From NCBI RefSeq assembly GCF_003864415.1, contig NZ_BFFP01000025.1, positions 1-39,354 on the forward strand: a stretch of DNA of 39,354 bases. The letters are read 5' to 3'. Shown here piece by piece: positions 24,429 through 33,666 of the stretch. Positions within the stretch are counted from its first letter, which is position 1. Every line of letters starts with the position of its first letter. The translations under genes and the position numbers were made by a program. Origin of the DNA: Ligilactobacillus salitolerans (GTDB lineage: Bacteria; Bacillota; Bacilli; Lactobacillales; Lactobacillaceae). The notes under the pieces were generated by a model. That model was given only the letters and a program-made list of their open reading frames with translations. It did no database searches and was not told the origin of the DNA.

Positions 24429-25813
24429 ATTTACCCCAAGATTTTATAAACAAATACGAAAAACTGCTTGGGACTGAGGCTGCAGATTTTCTTGCAAGTT
24501 TCGATGACCCGACCCAAAAAGGTTTTCGAATTAATCCACTTAAAAATGAACCTAAGCAGCTGGAATATTCATTAAATCAACCAGTAGCTTACACGAAGAC
24601 TGGATACTACGGCAGCGTTAGTGGACATTCACTCGAGCATCAAAGCGGTTATGTCTATAGTCAGGATTTAAGTGCAATGTACGTCGCAGAAAATGTGACC
24701 GTGAAACCCGGAGCAAAAATTTTAGATCTCTGTGCTGCCCCAGGCGGGAAATCAACTCAAGTTGCTTCGCAAATGAATAATCAGGGATTATTAGTTTCTA
24801 ACGAGATCAATCATGGACGGGCTAAGATTTTGGCGCAAAACCTGGAGCGGATCGGGGCTAAAAATACAATTGTTCTGAATGAATCTCCTGCTAAGCTGGC
24901 AGCAGCATTTCCAGGGTATTTTGATCAGATCTTGGTAGATGCTCCCTGTTCTGGGGAGGGAATGTTTCGCAAGGATCATCAAGCAGTAGCTTACTGGTCC
25001 AAAGATTATCCCGATCAATGTGCCAAAAGACAGCGTGAGATCCTGCTCTCTGCCTACCAGATGCTTGCACCTGGCGGTTCGTTGCTCTATTCGACTTGTA
25101 CTTTTGCACCAGAGGAAGATGAGCAGATCGCTGCTTGGTTGTTAGAGGAATTTTCAACGTTAAAAATCGTCCCGATCAAGACTTATCCTGGGATGGACCA
25201 CGGGCGGCCGGAATTTGCTAACGGAGAGGGAACTCTAGCTGGTACAGTTAGATTGTGGCCGCACCATTTTCAAGGTGATGGGCATTTTATTGCAAAATTT
25301 ATGGATACACGCCAGCCGGTTGCCGCAAGCGAGCAGGCACCGAAAAAGAAAACTAAGAAAAAAGAGCGGCAAAAAAAACAGCCTGTAATTTCGCGTGAAC
25401 AGCTGGAGCTCTGGCAAAACTTTGCCGCTGCATTGAAGCCGGATCTGCGATTTGGCCGAGCTGATTTGCGCTCCTATGGCGACCACCTATATTACTATGA
25501 TCATAGCTGGCCGGATATTTCCCGGTTAAAGTTTATGCGTCCGGGGCTGCTATTAGGAGAATTTAAGAAAAAAAGGTTTGAACCCTCGTATACTTTAGCC
25601 TTGGCTTTACGGCCGCAAGATTATGCGCAGACGCTGTCGGTTACTCATGCACAGTGGGCTCAATATGTGCATGGCGATGTCTTGCAAATTGCACAAAAGG
25701 AAAGCAAGGGCTGGGCTTTGCTAGTCTGTGAGGGAAAGCCGTTTGCATTTGGCAAAATTAGCGGCGGTTCGGTGAAAAACTTTTTCCCTAAAGGGTTGCG
25801 GTTTAGCGATTAA
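24425..25813 (+). CDS. rsmF: RsmF-type 16S rRNA m5C methyltransferase (NOL1/NOP2/Sun family)
   Basis: The family methylates cytosine C5 in rRNA using SAM. The 462-residue protein has an N-terminal RNA-binding part, then the SAM motif LDLCAAPGGKSTQVA. Catalytic cysteines are in DAPCSGEGMFRKD and YSTCTFAPEEDE. A Lys-rich linker (about 305-318) leads to a C-terminal domain of RsmF/PUA type (RFGRADLRSYGDHLYYY onwards). Firmicute members of this length are annotated RsmF or YebU. The start overlaps the preceding gene by four bases. A bidirectional terminator follows. Confidence 0.9.
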   Translation: MNLPQDFINKYEKLLGTEAADFLASFDDPTQKGFRINPLKNEPKQLEYSLNQPVAYTKTGYYGSVSGHSLEHQSGYVYSQDLSAMYVAENVTVKPGAKILDLCAAPGGKSTQVASQMNNQGLLVSNEINHGRAKILAQNLERIGAKNTIVLNESPAKLAAAFPGYFDQILVDAPCSGEGMFRKDHQAVAYWSKDYPDQCAKRQREILLSAYQMLAPGGSLLYSTCTFAPEEDEQIAAWLLEEFSTLKIVPIKTYPGMDHGRPEFANGEGTLAGTVRLWPHHFQGDGHFIAKFMDTRQPVAASEQAPKKKTKKKERQKKQPVISREQLELWQNFAAALKPDLRFGRADLRSYGDHLYYYDHSWPDISRLKFMRPGLLLGEFKKKRFEPSYTLALALRPQDYAQTLSVTHAQWAQYVHGDVLQIAQKESKGWALLVCEGKPFAFGKISGGSVKNFFPKGLRFSD

Positions 25814-25841
25814 ATAATAAAGTTGCAATATACAAATATGC

Positions 25842-25878
25842 AAAAAGAGGAGCGTCCTTGTTGGTCGCTCCTCTTTTT
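25842..25878. terminator. Bidirectional terminator between rsmF and fni
   Basis: AAAAAGAGGAGCG and CGCTCCTCTTTTT form a perfect 13-base-pair stem with an 11-base loop, flanked by A on one side and T on the other. It serves the convergent rsmF and mevalonate transcripts. Confidence 0.93.
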
Positions 25879-25892
25879 GTATAATGCAAATT

Positions 25893-26921
25893 TCAATTTG
25901 AAAGCTGTTTTTTAAAAGACAACAATTGATCTGAGAGCAGGTATTTTTCCTGATGCAGCTCAGTGATATTGCGACAGCCTAAAAGCAGCATGATCTTAGC
26001 AACTTGAACCTTTAAGTTTTTGATCAGATAATCCAAGCCGTCATCGCCTTGTTTGATCAAAGTATGCAGGAAAAGGCCGGAGATCCCGACATTATCTGCC
26101 CCGAGCACTAAGCATTTAACGATGTCCAGTGCATTCCTGATCCCGCCTGAAGCTGTGAAAGAAAATGACTCAGCAAATTGTTGGGCCGCTAGGAGCGCCT
26201 TAGCCGTCGAGAGACCAGCATTTTGAAGAAAGGCAAACTCTTTTTCGTGCCGCCGCTGATTTTCGATTGCAACAAAGTTAGTTCCTCCGGCACCGGAAAG
26301 GTCGACATAAGAGACGCCTAGCTGCTGCAATTTACGCAAAGTCTTGGGTGAGATCCCCATCCCGACTTCTTTAACTAAAACGGGTACCGGCAGGCCGGCT
26401 ATGATCTCGCTTAAGTTTTTTTGCCAATAAAATGATCTGTCACCTTCAGGCATGACCAATTCTTGAGCGGGATTTAAATGGATTTCCAGCGCTTGGGCAT
26501 CCAACATATCGATCGCTGCTAGAGCAGAGTCCAAACCGTGAGATGCCCCGAGATTCCCCAAGATAAAACCGTTAGGATCTACTTGACGTGCACCCGTGAA
26601 GTAAGGGGTCGCAGACGGATCTGCTAAGGCAACACTCTGGGAGCCTGTAGCGAATGGCAGATCATTATCAGCTGCAGCTCGTGCAAGACGCCGGTTGATT
26701 TTTCCGGTTTCAGGACTTCCGCCAGTCATTGCGTTGATAAAAAAGGGGGCTGAGATTGGACGAGAGACTAAGGTCGTTGAGATGTCGATCTCCTCCAGAC
26801 TTAGTTCTGGTAGACTGTCAAAAAGAAGCTCAACGTACTCCAAGTCGTTGGCAGCTTCTTTTTGATATAATTTTTCCGCAATGATCACGTGTTCGTCTTT
26901 GCGATGTGCTTGAATGTTCAT
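25893..26921 (-). CDS. fni: Type 2 isopentenyl-diphosphate delta-isomerase
   Basis: This FMN- and NADPH-dependent enzyme interconverts IPP and DMAPP. The 342-residue TIM-barrel protein shows the type 2 motifs: INAMTGGSPETGKINRRLA, GSQSVAL, LEIHLNPAQELVMPEGDRSF and the FMN phosphate site SGGIRNALDIVKCL. It is unrelated to the zinc-dependent type 1 isomerase. It is the last gene of the mevalonate operon, starting 15 bases after mvaK2, with AAGGAG before the ATG. It supplies the DMAPP that IspA needs. Confidence 0.96.
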   Translation of the reverse strand: MNIQAHRKDEHVIIAEKLYQKEAANDLEYVELLFDSLPELSLEEIDISTTLVSRPISAPFFINAMTGGSPETGKINRRLARAAADNDLPFATGSQSVALADPSATPYFTGARQVDPNGFILGNLGASHGLDSALAAIDMLDAQALEIHLNPAQELVMPEGDRSFYWQKNLSEIIAGLPVPVLVKEVGMGISPKTLRKLQQLGVSYVDLSGAGGTNFVAIENQRRHEKEFAFLQNAGLSTAKALLAAQQFAESFSFTASGGIRNALDIVKCLVLGADNVGISGLFLHTLIKQGDDGLDYLIKNLKVQVAKIMLLLGCRNITELHQEKYLLSDQLLSFKKQLSN

Positions 26922-26936
26922 TGCATGGCTCCTTTT

Positions 26937-28010
26937 CTATTCGGTAACATTGTGGACCTGGAGATCAAGGGGTTCGATCCCTTCCGCCAGCCATTTAGTA
27001 TAGACTTGCTGCGATGGAATCTGTTTGTTAAGAACGACGATCCCGCAGTCCCCGCCGCCGGCACCAGATGATTTAGCCACACCGCCAAATGATTCTGCGA
27101 TCTGAATCAGGCGTGATAACTTGGGCGTCTCGATCTCAAGTTTGCTGAATCCTGCTAAATCGGCTAATGCATGGCGGTTTTGTTGGAGGCCATCTTGGAT
27201 CAATGTGAGTGAATTTTCATGAAAACCCTGAATAATTAATTCCAAACACTGCTTACTTTGAGTGAGAAAGCTGGTATATAGTCTTTGTTTTTCGGCTTTC
27301 TTTAAGCCAACAGCATCAACCAGGTGAGAAGTTGACGCTGGCGAGCCAGTCCAGCCGATCAATAAAGAAAGGTTTTCTGGAGGTTCTAAGAGTTCAATTT
27401 GCAGCTGGGGCCATGCAAGTTCGATAATTTCTGTTAATGAGTATTTTTTGCGGGCCAAAGTGAGCCAAGTCCGATCAAAAGAGTGGTAGGCTAAAAAGCC
27501 GCCATAAACGCTGGCAGCGATATCTCCTAGCGAACCGTTTCCTTGGACTTCAAAATGTGCAATCGCAGCCAGCTTGAAGAGTTGATCCTTAGAAACAGGC
27601 AGTTCGTAAAAAGCACACAGAGCCTTGACAGTAGCCACAGTTACAGCTGCTGAAGACCCCAAGCCGTATTTTTTGCCATCAGGACTATCTAAATCGCTAT
27701 CGATCTTGAGATGATAGCAAAGCATTTCTTTGCCTAAAAGTCGGGCATATTCTTCGGTGATCTTGATTCCAGACAGAATGTAGTGGAAAGGATTATCCCG
27801 GTTGTCAAAGACCATTTGGTTGCCTTGTCTTCGCCAATACAGTGAATCTTCCTGGTACTGACGCGAAATAATCGAGCCATAATCTTTGCTTGCCTCGACT
27901 GAGACACGTACGAATTGATTAAGTGCGACTAATATCGCAGGGTACCCGGTCTCAACGACGGCGTATTCACCTGCTAAGTAAAGTTTGCCGGGGGCTTTGA
28001 CCTCGATCAA
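26937..28010 (-). CDS. mvaK2: Phosphomevalonate kinase
   Basis: The enzyme phosphorylates 5-phosphomevalonate to the diphosphate and belongs to the GHMP kinase fold. The 357-residue protein starts IEVKAPGKLYLAGEYAVVETGYPAI, typical of Firmicute PMK. The ATP loop is KYGLGSSAAVTVATVKAL, and the third motif is KSSGAGGGDCGI. The start is TTG 28010 after AAAGGG. It lies between mvaD and fni in the usual Gram-positive order. Confidence 0.95.
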   Translation of the reverse strand: MIEVKAPGKLYLAGEYAVVETGYPAILVALNQFVRVSVEASKDYGSIISRQYQEDSLYWRRQGNQMVFDNRDNPFHYILSGIKITEEYARLLGKEMLCYHLKIDSDLDSPDGKKYGLGSSAAVTVATVKALCAFYELPVSKDQLFKLAAIAHFEVQGNGSLGDIAASVYGGFLAYHSFDRTWLTLARKKYSLTEIIELAWPQLQIELLEPPENLSLLIGWTGSPASTSHLVDAVGLKKAEKQRLYTSFLTQSKQCLELIIQGFHENSLTLIQDGLQQNRHALADLAGFSKLEIETPKLSRLIQIAESFGGVAKSSGAGGGDCGIVVLNKQIPSQQVYTKWLAEGIEPLDLQVHNVTE

Positions 28011-28043
28011 ATAAATCAGACCCTTTCAGGATTATAATTATCT

Positions 28044-29015
28044 TTAGTCTAGTAATTGAGCTCCTGGACCAGGTGCTGCAACGAGCAGGTGGTCTGCAGG
28101 AAAGTGGTTTTGCAACTGTCTTAATATAACACTAAGATCTGCATTTTTACAAATTACTTTCACGTTTGGGCCCGCATCCATCGTATAGTAACAAGGATAG
28201 CCAAGCTCGCGAATTTCTTCAATTATATTCATTGCTATGATGCTTGCTGGAGCAAAGTAGTTAAAATGCGGCTGTGCGCTTAAATTGAGGGCATGCATTT
28301 TGAGAGCATTGCTTTCGGCTATTTCACCAAAATGCTTGAAATCTTGGCTTGCTAAGGCTGTTTTGATATTTTTTAAATCAGTCTTGGCCGATTTGATCCA
28401 TTCTGAATAAAAAGGCGAGGTTGCAACAACAGTCTGCATTCCTTGTCGTGAAGAGACCTTCTTGGGTTGATCATCGATCACAATTGCGATCATTCTAATA
28501 TCCCAGTCGTTTTCATACTCAAGCGGTTGCGCATAAGACGACTGATCGTCTGTACCTTCCAGCCATTCAGCGAACCCTCCGAAAATTGACCGCGTCGCTG
28601 AACCTGAACCTCGCCGAGCGATCCGCGAAAGTTTTTGGCGGTCAAATTTTTTATTGGCAGCAGCTGTTGCAGCTAAGGCTAAAGCAGCATACGCTGAGGC
28701 TGAAGACGCTAGCCCTGCGGCTGTCGGAACGTGATTAGTCGACTTGATCACGGCGTGACTGTCAAAGCCGGTATTTTGCCGGACAATGTCCATGAAATGC
28801 ATAACTTTAGGGTCCTCTTTTTGCGCCCCATTCAAATAAAACTCGTCTTGAGTTAAATTTTTGTCATAACTAACAGAAGTATCGGTATAAAACTTATCCA
28901 GTGTCAACGATAGCGAACCGTTCATTGGTAAGATCAGCTGCTGGTCTTTTTTACCCCAATACTTGATCAGAGCAATGTTGGTGTGTGCTCTTGCTGATGC
29001 TTGATATTGTGCCAT
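28044..29015 (-). CDS. mvaD: Diphosphomevalonate decarboxylase
   Basis: MvaD converts mevalonate diphosphate to IPP with ATP. The 323-residue GHMP-family protein has the signature ARAHTNIALIKYWGKKD, then the ATP loop TAAGLASSASAYAALALA and SGSATRSIFGGFAEW, and a C-terminal MDAGPNVKVICK. ATG 29015 follows GGGAGG; the upstream in-frame extension lies inside mvk. The stop of mvk (TAA) and this ATG share one base, so the two genes are translationally coupled. Confidence 0.97.
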   Translation of the reverse strand: MAQYQASARAHTNIALIKYWGKKDQQLILPMNGSLSLTLDKFYTDTSVSYDKNLTQDEFYLNGAQKEDPKVMHFMDIVRQNTGFDSHAVIKSTNHVPTAAGLASSASAYAALALAATAAANKKFDRQKLSRIARRGSGSATRSIFGGFAEWLEGTDDQSSYAQPLEYENDWDIRMIAIVIDDQPKKVSSRQGMQTVVATSPFYSEWIKSAKTDLKNIKTALASQDFKHFGEIAESNALKMHALNLSAQPHFNYFAPASIIAMNIIEEIRELGYPCYYTMDAGPNVKVICKNADLSVILRQLQNHFPADHLLVAAPGPGAQLLD

Positions 29016-29971
29016 TATAATCCTCCCATAGCAGATGACAGGGGCTGGATCCACGTCTTGGTCACACCGTTTTTTTCTAAGAGTGCGGCTAATTTTTCTG
29101 CATCAGCCCGGGTGTTAATTAAATTAATAAAACAGCCTCCACGCCCGCCACCGGTCAACTTACTGCCTAGAGAGCCGTTCTCTTGTGCCAGTTTGATCAG
29201 AAAGTCTAACCTTTGTGTACTGACACCCAGAGCGGATAAGTGTCTTTGCGCAGTATTCAAAGAGTTGCCCAGACCTCTGACGTCGTTTTGTGCCAGCTGC
29301 TCTTTGACTAGACTGGTTAAAGAGCCTAATTTATCTAAGAGTTTTTGAGTTTGTGAATGGTGCTGCTCAAACCGTTCTTGAACGATCTTGATCGCCGCGC
29401 TGGTCTGACCCTTGATCCCACTATCACAGATCAGCAGGTAGGCATTCATAGAAAGGGGCAACGGGGTCAATTCTTGCCCTCGGATCATCCAGACTGGTCT
29501 TTGACTTGCAACTGTTGCCGCGTCTAGACCACTCGGATTTTTATGTGTGTCTTTTTCAGAAATATCTGCCAAATGCAAGGTTTTAGCGTGGGTCAATTTT
29601 AAAGAAAAGGCATCATAAAAACAGCGGATCACAGCCACGGCTGCTGCTGCTGAAGATCCCATTCCGCGTTCAGCAGGCAGCTGGCTGCGAATCGTTAAGG
29701 TGAAACCAAGGTCTTCTTGCTTGATCTCTTTTAAAAGGGTGATGATCAAATGATGCAGTCCCTCCATGCTATGCGGCATCCGATCAAGCGGCCCGTCAAA
29801 GTATGAGCTCTTGATCACTTGTGTGTGCTCCTGGGTGAAACTTAAATAAGCTTGTGTTTGAATGGACGGTAAAGGTAATGCGATCGCGGGTTTACCGTAC
29901 ACTACAGAATGTTCTCCAATTAAAATGATTTTGGCATGACTTTTGCCAATGCCGTCATATTTCTGTTTCAT
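29015..29971 (-). CDS. mvk: Mevalonate kinase
   Basis: The enzyme phosphorylates mevalonate with ATP and is the first committed kinase of the lower mevalonate pathway. The product is 318 residues. It has the N-terminal GKSHAKIILIGEHSVVYGKPAIALP, the GHMP ATP loop ERGMGSSAAAAVAVIRC, SGLDAATVASQRP, and the C-terminal KLTGGGRGGCFINL. The ATG at 29971 is the natural family start, although the nearest purine site (GAGAGG) is about 15 bases away. It is the first gene of mvk-mvaD-mvaK2-fni. HMG-CoA synthase and reductase are not in the window. Confidence 0.95.
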   Translation of the reverse strand: MKQKYDGIGKSHAKIILIGEHSVVYGKPAIALPLPSIQTQAYLSFTQEHTQVIKSSYFDGPLDRMPHSMEGLHHLIITLLKEIKQEDLGFTLTIRSQLPAERGMGSSAAAAVAVIRCFYDAFSLKLTHAKTLHLADISEKDTHKNPSGLDAATVASQRPVWMIRGQELTPLPLSMNAYLLICDSGIKGQTSAAIKIVQERFEQHHSQTQKLLDKLGSLTSLVKEQLAQNDVRGLGNSLNTAQRHLSALGVSTQRLDFLIKLAQENGSLGSKLTGGGRGGCFINLINTRADAEKLAALLEKNGVTKTWIQPLSSAMGGL

Positions 29972-30096
29972 AGTGAGATTTTGACATCCTCTCAGTGAAT
30001 TTTGCAAACTCTGAGCATTAAGAGTGGAATTGAATCTCGAACAAAGAGTTGCTGCAAAGCTTCTAAACCGAATAGAAATATTTGTTTAGCAAGATA

Positions 30097-30125
30097 ATTA
30101 TACATTTTCACCTTTGATCAGACAA
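30097..30125 (-). promoter_or_regulatory. Promoter of the mevalonate operon
   Basis: On the minus strand TTGTCT (30125-30120) and a perfect TATAAT (30102-30097) are exactly 17 bases apart. The leader to mvk is about 120 bases. Confidence 0.7.
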
Positions 30126-30153
30126 TTAAAACTACAATTAAGTTTAGGTGAAT

Positions 30154-30188
30154 AGCTTTACGATCACGGAAACACTCCGAGTAAAGCT
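30154..30188. repeat. Nested dyad between the mva and dinG promoters
   Basis: AGCTTTAC (30154-30161) and GTAAAGCT (30181-30188) form a perfect eight-base inverted repeat. Inside it CGGA (30167-30170) and TCCG (30176-30179) form a second one. It lies upstream of both divergent -35 elements, so it should be in neither transcript, which favours a DNA-binding site over an RNA hairpin. Confidence 0.6.
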
Positions 30189-30198
30189 TTATCAGAAG

Positions 30199-30227
30199 TG
30201 GACAAATCGCGCTATTACTGGTATTAT
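30199..30227 (+). promoter_or_regulatory. Promoter of dinG
   Basis: TGGACA (30199-30204) and TATTAT (30222-30227) are 17 bases apart, and TGG directly before the -10 makes it an extended -10 as well. The divergent mva promoter lies about 75 bases to the left. Confidence 0.65.
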
Positions 30228-30282
30228 CAACGGTTGTAGATAGAAGGCTTTCATTTTACTTTGAAGTAGAAGCGGTGAAAAA

Positions 30283-33090
30283 ATGAGCAGTAAAAAAATA
30301 TATGCCGTGGTTGATTTAGAGACCACTGGCACGGCAATCAACGGGACAAATCGAATCATTCAGTTCAGTTGTGCATTTATTGAAAATCAGCAGGTGGTCA
30401 ATGAGTTCTCTACCTTGGTCGACCCCAAGCAGCCTATTCCAGCTGAGATTTCTCATTTGACTGGCATCTTCGATCGGGATGTTAAAGAGGCTCCAAGTTT
30501 TGAAGAGGTTGCGGGAACCATATACGCACTCCTGCAAAATACGATCTTTGTGGCACATAATATCGCTTTTGACTATAATTTTCTGAATAGTGAATTAACT
30601 CGGGTGGGTTATCCTGAACTGGGCTTAAAGGGGATCGATACTGTTCAGTTAGCTCAGGTTGTTTTGCCGACTTTGCCATCATATCGTTTGTCAGATATCA
30701 GCCGTGTTTTGCACTTGGAACATGAAAGACCGCATAATGCAGCTAGTGATGCTCAGACCACTGCCGAACTTTTCATTGAACTCCAAAAAAAGATCGCAGA
30801 GTTGCCTGTGGGGGTCCTTGAGCAGCTGGTTCGTATGGGCAGGAAAATGGAATTTGAAACTGTGGACTGTTTTAAGAAAGAATTCCGTAAAAAGAAACAG
30901 CAAGAGTACACTCTTCCGTCCGAATTGATCACAGTTGCAGGGATCGTGCTGCAGAGGCCGGTTTTTGAGCAAGAAACGCTAGCGCCTTTAGAGTATCCGC
31001 GAACAGTACAAGAAAAGCAAAAGTTGTTTGCCCATGAAATTGAATGGCGCAAGCAGCAGGCAACAATGATGGATCAAATTGCGGATTTTTTCGAGAGTGA
31101 GCAGCATGTTGCTTTAATTGATGCACCGACCGGAATGGGAAAAACGCTGGGGTACTTGTTTCCGGCAGCTTATCAGACGGGCCAAAAAAAGCAGGTCGTG
31201 ATCAGTACTGCCACTACAGCATTGCAGGCACAGTTAGAAGAGCGCGGCTTTACCTTGCTAAAAAAGCTGCTGCCATTTGGGTGCTCGTATGTTTCTTTGA
31301 AAGGCAATCATCATTTTATTGACCTTGACCGTTTTTATCGTTCTTTGTACCAGCCGCAAAATGCGCATACGGTTTTGCTGCAGATGCGCATTTTGGTCTG
31401 GTTGACTCAGACTAAAACCGGAGATTTTGACGAACTGCATCTGACAAAGATCCAAGATCCTATTTTTGCAGAGATCCAGCATCATGGGATCGAAGGGCTG
31501 AACCAGGAGAGCCCATTTTACGCTGTTGATTTTTTACGGCAAAAAAGGGCGACGGAACAGAAAGCAGATTTTTTGTTGACCAACCATGCCTATTTGAGCC
31601 AGCATGTTTTAGAATTAAGTGGGCCTAACAGTATTTTGATCGTTGATGAAGCGCAGCATTTGCCGGAAATGACTCGTTCCAGCAACAAACAAACTATTGA
31701 CTTTGATGAAATCAAGATCTTGGCTGATTCATTACTAGTTAAGATCGAGTCCAAGGAGTCATATTCTTTTGCAGAATTAGTTAAAAATCAAATTATTTCT
31801 GCTGCTAGTTATCACAAGGTATTACGCTTGATCCGTCAAATTGATTCGCGCGTCCCGCAATTGCGCGCAGAATTTTTGCATGCTTTTTTGAAAAATGGGC
31901 AAAGAAATGAAAAAAATTATGAGCAGCTTGTTGCCCCAGCTAAATTACGAGGCTTTATTAAAGCCCACTTGGAAGAATTCGTGGTGGTTAAAAATTCTGC
32001 AGCTGCGTTGCTTAACTTAGATCAGGAAATTTACCGTGAATATATCCAACAAGCCGAGGGCGGACACCTAAGTTCGGTGCAAAGCAAACTCCTCAACGAC
32101 TATTTTACTCTCGTTGATGCCTTGCAGGCGGCTTTAAAAAATTGGCCAATTTTTTCTCTCGATCGGCTAGAGCAGGCTGGAGACAATCAGCTGATCTGGC
32201 TGACTAAATCAGCTTTTAAAGAGGCACATCTGCGGCTGAATGTGGGCTTGATGACAACCGAAGGCTTTTTACAAAAGCAAATTTATGCTCACTTTGAGCA
32301 CGTGCTGCTTACAGGTGCCGGTTTGGCCTTAGAGGGGATGGAACAATATGTTTGCTCGAGTTTAGACCTCGCCCCCGCAACTGTTTTTTCAGTGTATGAT
32401 GCGCCTTTTGATTACGGACAGCAAGTTAAAGCAATCATCGCAAAAGACGCACCCGATGTTGGTGCTGTGGCGTATTCTGATTACTGTGCCTACCTTGCGC
32501 AAGCCATCGGCGAAATTTGTCAGCAAGTTCAACGTCAAACCTTGGTTTTGTTTAATTCTTTGCAAACGATCCAAGATGTTTATCGTTTGTTACAGGAAAA
32601 TGGGCAGCTTTCTAAGCGGACGCTGCTTGCGCAGGGCATCTCTGGCGGGGTTGAAAAAATCCGCAAGAGATTCTTGATGGATCGTGACCACCAGGCGATC
32701 TTACTTGGAACAGGCAGCTTCTGGGAAGGAATTGATCTACCTCAAGACGACTTGGAACTGCTGCTGATCACGAGGCTGCCATTTCAGCCAGTTGAAACTA
32801 TCGTCAATCAGGCACGCTATCAGGCGGCTGAAAGAGAAGGACAAAATCCGTTTTCAACGATCGCACTGCCTGAAGCAGTCAGCAAGCTAAATCAAGGCTT
32901 TGGCCGATTGATCAGGACCCCGCAAGATCAAGGCGGCTTCGTGTTGCTGGACTCACGTATTTTGCACAAAAAATATGGGGTTGTTTTTGAAAAATCATTC
33001 CCTGTTGGTTTGAAATTAGAACGGTTGGCAACGGGCAGCATTAGTGCCAACTTGCAAAGTTTTTTCAAAAACGTTCCAAAGAAACTTTAA
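30283..33090 (+). CDS. dinG: DinG-type helicase with N-terminal DnaQ-like exonuclease domain
   Basis: The Firmicute form of DinG joins a 3'-5' exonuclease to an XPD-like helicase fold. It has 935 residues, the normal length. The DEDD exonuclease comes first (1-170): VDLETTG with Asp11 and Glu13, then HNIAFDYNFL and HNAASDAQTTAELF. The helicase follows, with Walker A DAPTGMGKT (280-288), DEAQ at 455-458, and the late motif LGTGSFWEGIDLPQ and QGFGRLIRT. No iron-sulphur Cys cluster is evident, as known for Firmicute DinG, which in S. aureus acts as a nuclease. It opens the dinG-ypmB-aspB-asnS-dnaD-nth cluster. Confidence 0.94.
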   Translation: MSSKKIYAVVDLETTGTAINGTNRIIQFSCAFIENQQVVNEFSTLVDPKQPIPAEISHLTGIFDRDVKEAPSFEEVAGTIYALLQNTIFVAHNIAFDYNFLNSELTRVGYPELGLKGIDTVQLAQVVLPTLPSYRLSDISRVLHLEHERPHNAASDAQTTAELFIELQKKIAELPVGVLEQLVRMGRKMEFETVDCFKKEFRKKKQQEYTLPSELITVAGIVLQRPVFEQETLAPLEYPRTVQEKQKLFAHEIEWRKQQATMMDQIADFFESEQHVALIDAPTGMGKTLGYLFPAAYQTGQKKQVVISTATTALQAQLEERGFTLLKKLLPFGCSYVSLKGNHHFIDLDRFYRSLYQPQNAHTVLLQMRILVWLTQTKTGDFDELHLTKIQDPIFAEIQHHGIEGLNQESPFYAVDFLRQKRATEQKADFLLTNHAYLSQHVLELSGPNSILIVDEAQHLPEMTRSSNKQTIDFDEIKILADSLLVKIESKESYSFAELVKNQIISAASYHKVLRLIRQIDSRVPQLRAEFLHAFLKNGQRNEKNYEQLVAPAKLRGFIKAHLEEFVVVKNSAAALLNLDQEIYREYIQQAEGGHLSSVQSKLLNDYFTLVDALQAALKNWPIFSLDRLEQAGDNQLIWLTKSAFKEAHLRLNVGLMTTEGFLQKQIYAHFEHVLLTGAGLALEGMEQYVCSSLDLAPATVFSVYDAPFDYGQQVKAIIAKDAPDVGAVAYSDYCAYLAQAIGEICQQVQRQTLVLFNSLQTIQDVYRLLQENGQLSKRTLLAQGISGGVEKIRKRFLMDRDHQAILLGTGSFWEGIDLPQDDLELLLITRLPFQPVETIVNQARYQAAEREGQNPFSTIALPEAVSKLNQGFGRLIRTPQDQGGFVLLDSRILHKKYGVVFEKSFPVGLKLERLATGSISANLQSFFKNVPKKL

Positions 33091-33114
33091 AGAAGATTCT
33101 TTGGTTGGTATAAT
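33076..33114 (+). promoter_or_regulatory. Inverted repeat and extended -10 promoter before ypmB
   Basis: CCAAAGAA (33076-33083) and TTCTTTGG (33097-33104) form a dyad spanning the dinG stop codon. Two bases further on, TGGTATAAT (33106-33114) is an extended -10. The dyad could be a weak dinG terminator without a T-run or an operator for the ypmB-aspB-asnS unit. Confidence 0.5.
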
Positions 33115-33152
33115 TAAGTTATGTTTCTTTTTAACCAAGGATAGGTACAGAA

Positions 33153-33650
33153 ATGAGAGAAAACAACGGACGCATCAAAAAATGGACACTCTGGACACTG
33201 CTTTTAGCATTCCTGTTAGTTATTGGAGCGTATTTTTACGGTACTTTTTTGCCCCATTCGCAAAATCGGCAGCAAGTGACAGCATTAGCTCAAAAATACG
33301 CTCATTTAACAAAGGTTAATAAATACTATGAATTTTCATACGATGGGCAAAATTACCAGAGTGTCCTGGGCAGCAACCGCCAAGGCAAAAAAATTTATGC
33401 AATTGTTGCCGACAATAAACGCAAGATCAATGTTTATTCTTCCAGTAAGGTCATCTCGGCCAGAACGGCGATCAATTATGTGAAGTCTAAGCGCCAGCCT
33501 AAAAGGATCCTTAAGGCGGTACCAGGGTTGATCGATCATGGTAAACGTCCTGTCTGGGAAGTGACATATCTGAATCAGGAAGGCAATCTTTGTTATACCT
33601 TAATGTCTTTGAAAAATGGGACAGTTATTAAAGAGATCCGTAATTTGTGA
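33153..33650 (+). CDS. ypmB: YpmB-like membrane-anchored protein (PepSY-like domains)
   Basis: The 165-residue protein has a basic N-terminus, one transmembrane helix (about 12-30) and an extracytoplasmic part with two short PepSY-like/DUF5590 units: KVNKYYEFSYDGQNYQSVLG and AVPGLIDHGKRPVWEVTYLN. B. subtilis YpmB occupies the same place, upstream of aspB-asnS, and its function is not known. ypmA, which lies between dinG and ypmB in Bacillus, is absent. The ATG at 33153 has a weak ribosome binding site. Confidence 0.85.
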   Translation: MRENNGRIKKWTLWTLLLAFLLVIGAYFYGTFLPHSQNRQQVTALAQKYAHLTKVNKYYEFSYDGQNYQSVLGSNRQGKKIYAIVADNKRKINVYSSSKVISARTAINYVKSKRQPKRILKAVPGLIDHGKRPVWEVTYLNQEGNLCYTLMSLKNGTVIKEIRNL

Positions 33651-33666
33651 TAAGGAGGGTTTTGAG

